Origin: Marivirga harenae
GTDB lineage: Bacteria; Bacteroidota; Bacteroidia; Cytophagales; Cyclobacteriaceae
Direction: 5' to 3'
Assembly (NCBI RefSeq): GCF_030534335.1
Contig: NZ_CP130565.1
Span: 1,571,501-1,635,500 of the forward strand
Length of the DNA stretch: 64,000 nucleotides
The translations under genes were made by a program, and so were the position numbers. How positions within the stretch are numbered: the first letter of the stretch is position 1; every line of letters begins with the position of its first letter. The notes under the pieces were generated by a model, which had not been told where the DNA came from, did no database searches, and saw only the letters and a program-made list of their open reading frames with translations. Positions 56,351 through 63,809 of this stretch are shown piece after piece.

Positions 56351-56437
56351 AAAACTTTTCCAAAGTTTTACCTAGTGAAAGATGAAGGATTATTTTAAAT
56401 AGTTGGAAATCTGTCAATTATCAACTTTGGAAAAGTT
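56351..56437. promoter_or_regulatory. Twin dyads ahead of the LytS/LytTR operon
   Basis: Two short palindromes, AACTTT-TCC-AAAGTT (56353-56367; the stem extends to AAAACTTT/AAAGTTTT at 56351-56369) and AACTTT-GGA-AAAGTT (56423-56437), have centres 70 bases apart. Together they form an exact 15-base inverted repeat. They lie between the TonB receptor stop and the small membrane protein. They may be operators, or the first may act as a weak terminator. Confidence 0.45.
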
Positions 56438-56520
56438 ATACAATAAAGTAATACTGAAGTCAGATTTTTAAACAATAATCAAATTACAAATTGTCAAAAC
56501 TTCAAAATTTAGAAGAAATC

Positions 56521-56655
56521 ATGAGAAAGAAATGGAATAATCTCAGCAAATTAGAAGCAACAATTTTTAAGATTCTCATTGTGTTGGTGTTAGGTTTATT
56601 CATTTTTACAATGGGTGTAGAAGCAGGAAATACAATTTATAAAGCCATTAATTAA
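56521..56655 (+). CDS. 44-residue single-helix membrane protein
   Basis: A small frame from ATG to TAA coding 44 residues: a basic start (MRKKWNNLSKLE), one hydrophobic helix (about 14-33, ILIVLVLGLFIFTMG) and a short polar tail (VEAGNTIYKAIN). It ends 8 bases before the LytS-type kinase start, so it would be the first gene of that operon. The charge layout fits a true inner-membrane peptide. No family recognised; it may tune the kinase. Confidence 0.6.
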   Translation: MRKKWNNLSKLEATIFKILIVLVLGLFIFTMGVEAGNTIYKAIN

Positions 56656-56663
56656 GGTTGAAA

Positions 56664-57665
56664 ATGATAATAAAGGAGCCATACGATCGATATTTAATGA
56701 TGCTCGGGTTAGCAACTGTTTTGACAGTTACTAATCCTAAAGGCCCTTTTTTGACTGTTTTTTTTATCACCTTAGCCTTTACTTTTGCCTATTGGGAAGG
56801 CAATTATCATATCGTGAGCTGGGTAAGAATCAAATTTCCAGCGCTAAAAGACACCAAAAAGAGGATATTCACTCAAGTTGGCTGGTCATTTCTATATACC
56901 ATCGGAATAGCTAGCTTCTTGGTACTCATGTTGCATTTTTTAGGATTTGTGCCTTATAGCAAACAATATCATTTTTATAATATCGCATTAGGCTTGGGAA
57001 TTACCATCATAATTTCAATCATTTATGAAACCATCTGCTATTTCCAGCTCTGGAAAGATGCACTTTTAGAAAGTGAAAGGTTGAAAAAAGTAGAAGCTCG
57101 GTTACAGTATGAAAGCTTGAAGAACCAAGTCAATCCACATTTTCTTTTCAACAGTTTAAATACGCTGTCTTCCTTGATTTCAGTTAACCCTGAAAAGGCA
57201 GAATTATTTGTTCAGGAATTTTCTAAAATTTATCGTTATGTTTTGGAGGTAAGAGACAAAAGCTTTGTGCCTCTCAGACAGGAGCTGGATTTTGTGGATT
57301 CTTATATTTTTTTACAAAAAATTCGCTTTGATGACCATTTACATTTTGAAAAAAGCATTCAAGATGAAAAAAATGATTTGTTTATCCCACCATTGATTCT
57401 TCAGAACCTGGTTGAGAATTGCATCAAGCATAATACTATCAATCAGAGAAACCCACTTAAAATTAAAGTTGAAATAGTAGACGGAAGATTGTTGGTAATT
57501 AACAATTTGCAAGAAAGAAAAGAGGACTATACATCAACCAAAACGGGGCTATATAATATCGAGCAAAGGTTTAAACTACTAAATGGTGAGGCACCGAAAT
57601 TTTATCAGGAAAATGGGCAATTCATTGCGGAGATTAAGCTTCAAACATTAAGTGTAGACCCTTGA
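56664..57665 (+). CDS. LytS/YehU-type sensor histidine kinase
   Basis: A 333-residue protein from the ATG at 56664. Four membrane helices fill residues 8-135. The His_kinase (PF06580-type) domain has the phosphoacceptor in NQVNPHFLFNSLNTLSSL (H159) and LILQNLVENCIKHN as N box. The G boxes are short, as usual for this family (LLVINNLQER, TKTGLYNIEQRF). The cognate LytTR regulator is two genes downstream. Confidence 0.93.
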   Translation: MIIKEPYDRYLMMLGLATVLTVTNPKGPFLTVFFITLAFTFAYWEGNYHIVSWVRIKFPALKDTKKRIFTQVGWSFLYTIGIASFLVLMLHFLGFVPYSKQYHFYNIALGLGITIIISIIYETICYFQLWKDALLESERLKKVEARLQYESLKNQVNPHFLFNSLNTLSSLISVNPEKAELFVQEFSKIYRYVLEVRDKSFVPLRQELDFVDSYIFLQKIRFDDHLHFEKSIQDEKNDLFIPPLILQNLVENCIKHNTINQRNPLKIKVEIVDGRLLVINNLQERKEDYTSTKTGLYNIEQRFKLLNGEAPKFYQENGQFIAEIKLQTLSVDP

Positions 57666-57762
57666 AAGGCAAATAGGCTAAGCACTTTTTCGGCAATGAA
57701 ACCTTGCAGTTTTTAGAACCACAGATACAGTAGCAATTAAATAGAACTAAATCCTTATAAGA

Positions 57763-58422
57763 ATGGAGAATACATATCAAACCCTTTTAATAATTCACAT
57801 TATCGCAGGATTTACTGGTCTGATAAGTGGCTTACTCAATATGCTTATGAAGAAGGGAGGTAAAACTCACCGAATAGTAGGCAAAGTGTTTGTGGTCGGA
57901 ATGATACTTTCATCCATCATAGCATTGACTATGGCAAGCATCAAAACGAACTATTTTCTATTCGTGGTGGGTGTATTTACCATTTATTTGGTTGGGACTG
58001 GTAATCGGTACATTTACCTCAAGCTGCTAGGAAAAACACAGAATCCAAAAATCTTAGATTGGGTGCTTTCTGGGGGTATGTTTTTCATGAGTATTGCTTT
58101 TGTTTTTCTCGGAGTAACACTGTTGAAAGATCAACAAAATTCATTTGGTATTGTCCCAATAGTGTTCGCTTTCGTTGGTTTCGGAAGTGTGCGAGTAGAT
58201 TTATTAAATTATACTGGTAGAATTAAATCTTCGCAATTTTGGCTTAAAGCTCATATTTCAAGAATGTCAGGCGGATTTATTGCCGCTTCAACTGCATTTT
58301 TAGCCGTGAATGGACCTAAAATTCCGTTGGAAATCCCAACATTTGTTTATTGGTTGTTACCAACAATATTGATCACCCCTTTAATTACAAAATGGAGTAG
58401 AAAATTAAGAATGAAGAAATGA
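57763..58422 (+). CDS. DUF2306-like polytopic membrane protein
   Basis: A 219-residue membrane protein with six to seven helices. N-terminal IIHIIAGFTGLISGLLNML and KKGGKTHRIVGKVFVVGM and a later histidine in WLKAHISRMSGGFIAA are typical of DUF2306-type proteins, possibly heme- or quinone-related by the conserved histidines. It sits between the LytS kinase and LytTR regulator and overlaps the latter by 4 bases, so it is part of the same system, possibly as target or third component. Confidence 0.75.
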   Translation: MENTYQTLLIIHIIAGFTGLISGLLNMLMKKGGKTHRIVGKVFVVGMILSSIIALTMASIKTNYFLFVVGVFTIYLVGTGNRYIYLKLLGKTQNPKILDWVLSGGMFFMSIAFVFLGVTLLKDQQNSFGIVPIVFAFVGFGSVRVDLLNYTGRIKSSQFWLKAHISRMSGGFIAASTAFLAVNGPKIPLEIPTFVYWLLPTILITPLITKWSRKLRMKK

Positions 58423-59174
58423 ATGCTGTAATAATTGAAGATGAGAAATTAGCTGCTCAGAAGCTGGAGTCTATGTTGTCTAAAATACAACCTAGCTTAA
58501 AAATAATTAAACTGATGGGAAGCATTGAAGAGGCGGTTGAGTTCTTTCAAAATGAAGTTCAAGTAGACTTAGTTTTTCTAGATATTCATTTATCCGATGG
58601 AAGTAGTTTTAATATTTTTGATCAAGTAGAAATTACAGCTCCAATCATTTTCACTACTGCTTATGATGAATATGCACTGAAAGCATTTAAGGTGAACAGT
58701 ATTGATTATTTACTGAAACCCATTGCACAAAGCGATTTAAGAGCCGCTTTGGATAAATTAATGAACATTTCAGCCAATGGTAGCAGCAATGATATCGAAA
58801 AACTTATTACTGCATTCAGAACAAATCAAGCAGCACACAAGCAAAGGTTTTTGCTGACCTATGGAAGCCAAATAAAATCCATCAGAACAGAAGATACTGC
58901 ATATTTTTATGCGGACAATAAGATGGTATTTTTAGTGAATCAAGATGGTCATAAATATGTGACGGATGAAACGATGGATCAAATAGAAGCGGTACTAGAT
59001 CCAATGGAATTTTTTCGCGTAAATAGAACATTTTTGATTGGCATAAATTCAATTACGAAAATGAACACTTATTCCCGTAGTAGAATAAAAATTGATTTGG
59101 TTCCTGCATGTGAGAAAGAATGCATTGTGAGCACTGAAAAATGTGCTGACTTTAAAAGATGGTTGGGTAAATAA
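58419..59174 (+). CDS. LytTR-family response regulator
   Basis: A 251-residue regulator. The receiver domain has the acidic pair in IIEDE (E7, D8), phosphorylation site D55 in VFLDIHLSDG, and the conserved lysine in IDYLLKPI. The LytTR DNA-binding domain spans about 145-250 (KSIRTEDTAYFYADNKMVFL, FFRVNRTFLIGINSITKMN). Its start overlaps the DUF2306-like gene (ATGA). It should respond to the LytS-type kinase of the same operon. Confidence 0.95.
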   Translation: MNAVIIEDEKLAAQKLESMLSKIQPSLKIIKLMGSIEEAVEFFQNEVQVDLVFLDIHLSDGSSFNIFDQVEITAPIIFTTAYDEYALKAFKVNSIDYLLKPIAQSDLRAALDKLMNISANGSSNDIEKLITAFRTNQAAHKQRFLLTYGSQIKSIRTEDTAYFYADNKMVFLVNQDGHKYVTDETMDQIEAVLDPMEFFRVNRTFLIGINSITKMNTYSRSRIKIDLVPACEKECIVSTEKCADFKRWLGK

Positions 59175-59178
59175 GGAG

Positions 59179-59209
59179 GCTATTCTTAGTAATGTAAGAA
59201 TAGCTTTCC
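59179..59209 (+). terminator. Terminator after the LytTR regulator
   Basis: GCTATTCTTA (59179-59188), six-base loop, TAAGAATAGC (59195-59204), then TTTCC. A perfect 10-base stem directly after the stop codon, ahead of the convergent SDR gene. Confidence 0.8.
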
Positions 59210-59213
59210 AAGA

Positions 59214-59972
59214 TTAGGCCGTCATGCCACCATCAACAGGATTTACTGTTCCTGTGATAAAGCTACTCTCATCACTTCCTAAAAATAACATTAGTTTTGC
59301 TACGTCTTCATTGGTTGCATAGCGTTGCAATGGGATACTTTGTTCAAATCCTTTTTTGGCTTCTGCTCCTGCACCTGGCGCAAAGCCTTCTTCCAAAGAG
59401 CGCATCATTCTGTTGTCAACAGGTGATGGGTTTACAGTATTTACTCGGATTTTATGAGGAGCTCCTTCCAAAGCAGCGGATTTCATCATTCCAATCACAG
59501 CATGTTTGCTGGTTACATAAGGTAAAACATTTGGGGTTCCCATCAAGCCAGCAACGGAGGAAGTAATTACAATACTACCACCCTCTTTATTATTTTTCAT
59601 CACTGGAAAAACATGTCTCAATCCATAAAAAACACCCTTTATATTTACGTTCAGTACTTGATCAAATACTTCTAAAGGATATTCATCCAAGGGAGCTACT
59701 TTACCTTCGACTCCTGCATTATTGTAGAAAATATCGATACCTCCCATTTTTTCCACTGCGTATTGTACATATTTTAATACCTCGTTTTCTTGGCTAACGT
59801 CTGCTTTGTAAATAAAAAGCTTTTCAGAAGCTAATTCCTCTTTCGTTTTTTCTAAATCTGTATCCTTTAGATCAGTAATGAGTACCATGGCTCCTTTAGC
59901 TAATAATTCTTTTGCTAGCGCCTTTCCAATAGCGCCACTTCCCCCTGTGATAACAATTCTTTTATTTTTCAT
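59214..59972 (-). CDS. Short-chain dehydrogenase/reductase
   Basis: A 252-residue NAD(P)-dependent oxidoreductase of the classical SDR family. Cofactor motif TGGSGAIG (9-16), NNAGVEG, the catalytic serine in ITSSVAG, YxxxK in YVTSKHA (Y about 152), and a C-terminal FITGTVNPVDGGMTA. DLK after strand 2 (ITDLKD) favours NAD over NADP. Substrate unknown; related to glucose/ribitol or 3-oxoacyl reductases. Monocistronic by context. Confidence 0.93.
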   Translation of the reverse strand: MKNKRIVITGGSGAIGKALAKELLAKGAMVLITDLKDTDLEKTKEELASEKLFIYKADVSQENEVLKYVQYAVEKMGGIDIFYNNAGVEGKVAPLDEYPLEVFDQVLNVNIKGVFYGLRHVFPVMKNNKEGGSIVITSSVAGLMGTPNVLPYVTSKHAVIGMMKSAALEGAPHKIRVNTVNPSPVDNRMMRSLEEGFAPGAGAEAKKGFEQSIPLQRYATNEDVAKLMLFLGSDESSFITGTVNPVDGGMTA

Positions 59973-60091
59973 AATTGTAAGTTTAAGTTCTAATAATGAG
60001 AACGTTATGTCTTGATAGAGGTTAGTGAGTTTAATTATAAAATATGATGATTTATATCACTTAATTTGATTCTGATAATCGAATTATAGTA

Positions 60092-60121
60092 TTGAGCTAA
60101 GCTTATATTTACTTAATTTTG
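60092..60121 (+). promoter_or_regulatory. Bacteroidota-type promoter of the RluA-type synthase gene
   Basis: TTG (60092-60094), 19-base spacer, TAATTTTG (60114-60121, perfect TAnnTTTG), 47 bases ahead of the start codon. Confidence 0.6.
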
Positions 60122-60167
60122 TTTCTCTAAATAATTACAGCCTCAGGCATTTCATATTTCCCAACCT

Positions 60168-61814
60168 ATGCAGGACACTCACTTCATAAACTTCAATTCT
60201 GACATTTCTAATTTTACTTTGCCTAAGAGATTCACTTTCCCATTTTCTTATGAACCCCATCCACTTACGGAACTTGCCGCAAATGAGCTACAAGAAGTCT
60301 TGAAGTCTGCTAAAATACGCAATGAAATAAGTGGCAAAATGTACGGTGTTTTAGTAGTCAAAAACCAGAAGGGAGAATTAGGGTATTTATGTTCCTTTTC
60401 AGGGCAAGACTATCAAGGGACACCTCCCATCAACTTTGTGCCACCAATTTATAACAGATTGGAAATTGAGGGCTTCTATAAAAAAGGGGAACAAGAATTA
60501 GATAGCATCAATAACAAAATTAAGTTGCTCGAAGAAGATCCAAACTTCATCCACTTAATGGATCAGCTCAAATTACAGAGTAAGAGATCAAATGTCGAAT
60601 TAAAATTGGAGCAGGAAAAAAAGCAAAAGTTGAAGGCAATTAGAAAGGAAAAGAGGGAAGAGGGAATGATTGAATTGAGTCCAAATGCCTTTGATAAGCT
60701 GGACGAGAAGCTACGAAAAGAAAGTAGAAACGAAGATTATGACTACAAAAAGCTTCTTAAGAAGTGGAAGAAAAAAATAGCAACGATCCAATCAAAAGTA
60801 GCGACATATGAATCTCAAATTCAACAATTAAAAAAGGAAAGGAAAAAGAAATCAACTCAACTTCAAAAGCAGATTTTCGATCAATATCAATTTTTAAATG
60901 TCAAGGGAAATAGGAAGGGTTTAGAAGAAGTATTTGAAGAATTTGGCTATCCTCCATCCGGTGCTGGCGATTGTGCATTACCCAAATTATTACAATACGC
61001 TTTTGAAAATCATTATAAACCTTTGGCAATGGGCGAATTTTGGTGGGGGAACGCTCCTAAATCTGAATTACGGAAAGAGGGAAGATTTTATCCTGCTTGC
61101 AGTGGAAAATGCAAACCTGTTTTAGGACATATGCTCACAGGCCTGCAGCTAGAACAAGATCCCCTTTTGCTGTACACTGCGGAAGATAAAGTAGTCGAAA
61201 CTTTGTATGAAGACAAACAGATTGTGGTGATTGTAAAGCCTGCTGGCTTGCTAAGTATTCCTTCCAAAGAGATCAAGGATTCCGTACTGATCAGAATGCA
61301 AAAAAAGTATCCCAAAGCCTCTGGTCCATTGTTAGCTCACCGTTTAGATAAAATGACTTCAGGGATCATGTTAATCAGCAAAGATTTAGAAAGCCATAAG
61401 TATTTGCAAAAGCAATTTATGGATAAAACTATCCAAAAGAGATATTCTGCTGTTTTGGAGGGAGCATTGTCAAAGCAAGAAGGAGAAATCAGTTTACCCT
61501 TAGCGGTGGATGAGGATAATCGTCCCATGCAGAAGGTAGATTTTGAAGCAGGTAGGAAAGCACTGACTCAATGGAAATTAATCAAACAGACTGAAAATAG
61601 ATGTGAAGTTGTATTTTTTCCAATAACGGGAAGAACACATCAACTTAGGGTTCACGCAGCGCATCCTCAAGGACTAGATGCGCCCATAGTTGGAGATACA
61701 CTTTATGGTAAAAAAGATGAAAGGCTTATGTTGCATGCTGGATACATTCAATTTAAGCACCCCAAAACTGAAGAATTATTGGAATTTGAAAACAAGGCAG
61801 ATTTTGGATTGTAA
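60168..61814 (+). CDS. RluA-family pseudouridine synthase with long N-terminal extension
   Basis: A 548-residue protein, about twice the usual family length. The C-terminal part (about 345-548) is the RluA catalytic domain: HRLDKMTSGIMLISK with the catalytic aspartate, GRTHQLRVHAAH, and GDTLYGKKDERLMLHA. The N-terminal about 340 residues hold a small folded region (KMYGVLVVKNQKGELGYLCS), a highly charged coiled coil (about 115-235), and a segment with GAGDCALPKLLQYAF, FWWGNAPKSELRKEG and a CSGKCKPVLGHML cysteine pair. The extension may bind RNA or a partner; the RNA target is unknown. Confidence 0.9.
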   Translation: MQDTHFINFNSDISNFTLPKRFTFPFSYEPHPLTELAANELQEVLKSAKIRNEISGKMYGVLVVKNQKGELGYLCSFSGQDYQGTPPINFVPPIYNRLEIEGFYKKGEQELDSINNKIKLLEEDPNFIHLMDQLKLQSKRSNVELKLEQEKKQKLKAIRKEKREEGMIELSPNAFDKLDEKLRKESRNEDYDYKKLLKKWKKKIATIQSKVATYESQIQQLKKERKKKSTQLQKQIFDQYQFLNVKGNRKGLEEVFEEFGYPPSGAGDCALPKLLQYAFENHYKPLAMGEFWWGNAPKSELRKEGRFYPACSGKCKPVLGHMLTGLQLEQDPLLLYTAEDKVVETLYEDKQIVVIVKPAGLLSIPSKEIKDSVLIRMQKKYPKASGPLLAHRLDKMTSGIMLISKDLESHKYLQKQFMDKTIQKRYSAVLEGALSKQEGEISLPLAVDEDNRPMQKVDFEAGRKALTQWKLIKQTENRCEVVFFPITGRTHQLRVHAAHPQGLDAPIVGDTLYGKKDERLMLHAGYIQFKHPKTEELLEFENKADFGL

Positions 61815-61869
61815 CTAAATGAGTTCATTTCTGTATAAACAATAGGTTCAAGTATAAATTAAACCAACT

Positions 61870-62328
61870 ATGTTAAAGATAACAAGATCAATAGCAGCAG
61901 CAATAATTGTTTTTTCATTAGTATCATGTTCTAATAGTAAAAGTCTAAGCTCTAAAAATGTAGAGGAAATCTTTAGTTTAAATTCTGCACCTTGTCAAAC
62001 TTCATGTCCCGCATTTGAATTGTCTCTATATGGAGATAAAACCTTGATATTTATAGGGGAAGAAAACACAGCATTGAATGGAAGACATAAACAAACCCTT
62101 ACTGATGAGCAATTTGAAGCATTACTTGGAATTATTGAAACTGCTGACTGGGCAACTTTGAATGATAATTATCAATCTAAAGTGCAAAACCTACCAACAC
62201 AAAAATTTACATATAATCGCAATGGTATCAATAAAAGAGTATCAAGGTTTGGAGGAGGTCCTGAATCGATTTCAAATCTTTCCGATGCAATCCTGAAATT
62301 TGTTGAAGTGCAGGTGTTTAATAAGTAA
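61870..62328 (+). CDS. DUF6438-type lipoprotein
   Basis: A 152-residue lipoprotein (VFSLVSC, C20). The body has the pattern of DUF6438: NSAPCQTSCPAFELSLYGD, LTDEQFEALLGIIETADW and the late FTYNRNGINKRVSRFGG. The two cysteines in PCQTSCP could form a disulfide. Function unknown. Its stop codon directly abuts that of the convergent NTF2-like gene. Confidence 0.8.
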   Translation: MLKITRSIAAAIIVFSLVSCSNSKSLSSKNVEEIFSLNSAPCQTSCPAFELSLYGDKTLIFIGEENTALNGRHKQTLTDEQFEALLGIIETADWATLNDNYQSKVQNLPTQKFTYNRNGINKRVSRFGGGPESISNLSDAILKFVEVQVFNK

Positions 62329-62850
62329 TCAGTTCTTTTTTAAGTACTTTTTCGGAAGTTTTTTATCAGCAGATTCATTGCTCCAAAAGACCGACATTAT
62401 GTACCATCTGTCCTCTCCTTTCAATAATTGAATACTATTAATCCCTCTTCTCTCAATTGGGCCATCTTCTGAGGTGCGTACTGCATAGGTGCTAAAACAG
62501 TGTGCAATATTACCGAAAGATTCAGTGATTCTGAAAAGTTCCTGTTCATAGAAAGCTGTTCCACCCCTGTTCGTTTGGTACATTTTAACATACTCCTCTG
62601 GAGTCCAATAATTGTAGCTGACTTCGCCAGTTTCTGATTTTTGAGTTGGGATTAATTTCGCATCAGCAGAAAACAGATATTTAAATCTTTCCCAATCTCT
62701 TTCTTCCTCAGCAGGTCCAGAAATCACGGCTGTTAAAGCAGACATTATAGCATCAACAGATTGAACATCCTGATCGTAATTTTGTGCAAATGTCAAATTG
62801 CAAGAGAAAAATAATGGTAGTAGGAATGCGATTTTTGTTAAATTATTCAT
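62329..62850 (-). CDS. Secreted NTF2/SnoaL-like protein
   Basis: A 173-residue protein with a signal peptide ending near LTFAQ (residue 22). The mature part looks like an NTF2-like fold: VDAIMSALTAVISGPAEEERDW, FKYLFSADAKLIPT, YWTPEEYVKMYQTN and the final GEDRWYIMSVFWSNES. Such proteins bind small ligands or act as enzymes; nothing more can be said. Its start overlaps the XRE regulator gene by 8 bases, so it is likely under that regulator's control. Confidence 0.78.
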   Translation of the reverse strand: MNNLTKIAFLLPLFFSCNLTFAQNYDQDVQSVDAIMSALTAVISGPAEEERDWERFKYLFSADAKLIPTQKSETGEVSYNYWTPEEYVKMYQTNRGGTAFYEQELFRITESFGNIAHCFSTYAVRTSEDGPIERRGINSIQLLKGEDRWYIMSVFWSNESADKKLPKKYLKKN

Positions 62851-63379
62851 GGTTTTTGTCTAGAATTTTAATTAAATCAGTGTTGCTTCTTAATACAGTC
62901 AACAGAATATCTAATAAGTTCTCATAGTCACCTGACAACTTTTTATTCAACTCTTCAGCATCAGTACTAGATTCCACCCTCATCTTATGAAATGCCCTAA
63001 ACCCTTCAACCACTTTGTGGATATCCTTGTTTTGATCTTTCAGTTTTTTGATTTTTTCATCTGGATTATGATTCCCTTTAAGAGCATTCACTCTGTCTTT
63101 TAATCCTTGTATAGGAAACCTTTCTTCAAAAATTTTAAATGGACTTTTTTCGGACGGGATTTTTTTAGGAGAAAATTGTAAATCTTCATTTACGATCTGG
63201 TGGATATCTATTCCAAAGAAATCTGCAATTTTGACCAAGTTTTCTATACTTGGCTGTGCAAGTTCTTTTTCATACGAAGCAATATTACCTCTTTTCAGTC
63301 CAACAGCCTCAGCCATTGCTGTTTGACTCAAGCCCTTTTGGGTCCTGAGATATTTTATATTGTTTGCTATTTTTGTCAT
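62843..63379 (-). CDS. XRE-family transcriptional regulator
   Basis: A 178-residue protein with an N-terminal Cro/CI helix-turn-helix (IKYLRTQKGLSQTAMAEAVG, LKRGNIASYEKELAQPSIEN) and a C-terminal helical, charged region of unknown role (a likely coiled coil around 120-175). It is co-directional with the NTF2-like gene. Two 17-base repeats directly ahead of its start codon suggest autoregulation. Confidence 0.9.
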   Translation of the reverse strand: MTKIANNIKYLRTQKGLSQTAMAEAVGLKRGNIASYEKELAQPSIENLVKIADFFGIDIHQIVNEDLQFSPKKIPSEKSPFKIFEERFPIQGLKDRVNALKGNHNPDEKIKKLKDQNKDIHKVVEGFRAFHKMRVESSTDAEELNKKLSGDYENLLDILLTVLRSNTDLIKILDKNHE

Positions 63380-63380
63380 T

Positions 63381-63429
63381 TGTCAACAATATTAACATTT
63401 ATCGAGGAAAAATGTCAATATATGTAACA
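63381..63429. promoter_or_regulatory. Paired repeats ahead of the XRE regulator (candidate operator)
   Basis: TGTCAA-N7-AACA occurs at 63381-63397 and 63413-63429, both followed by TTT, with a 32-base period (three helical turns). The outer TGT...ACA ends are symmetric. They lie between the XRE gene start and the divergent YtxH gene. Confidence 0.5.
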
Positions 63430-63492
63430 TTTTTTTGATCTGCAGGTTAATATAGATAGAAATTAATCAATAAACATAAAATTATAATCGCT

Positions 63493-63750
63493 ATGAATAA
63501 CGGAGTAAAAATTTTGACAGGATTTAGTTTAGGATTGTTAACAGGAGCAGTAGCAGGTCTTCTTTATGCGCCAGAAAAAGGTGATAAAACCAGAAAGAAA
63601 TTAAAAAAGAATGTCGATAAATCATATAAAGATTCAATGAAAAAAATTGATGAACTGAAATCGACATTAAATAAGGAGATTGATAGTGTTTCATCTAAAG
63701 GAAAAGAAACTATCGATCAATTGAAGGAGTCAGTCAATTATAAAAATTGA
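63493..63750 (+). CDS. YtxH-domain small protein
   Basis: An 85-residue protein with one hydrophobic N-terminal helix (GFSLGLLTGAVAGLLYAP) followed by the YtxH hallmark PEKGDKTRKKLKK and a charged amphipathic helix. YtxH proteins are linked to stress in several bacteria. It is divergent from the XRE regulator and just upstream of a Dps gene, which supports a stress role. Confidence 0.9.
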   Translation: MNNGVKILTGFSLGLLTGAVAGLLYAPEKGDKTRKKLKKNVDKSYKDSMKKIDELKSTLNKEIDSVSSKGKETIDQLKESVNYKN

Positions 63751-63809
63751 TAACTGGTTTGATATTAAAATGTTAACCACGTTTAATACAAGTTAAAAAA
63801 ATAATTTTT

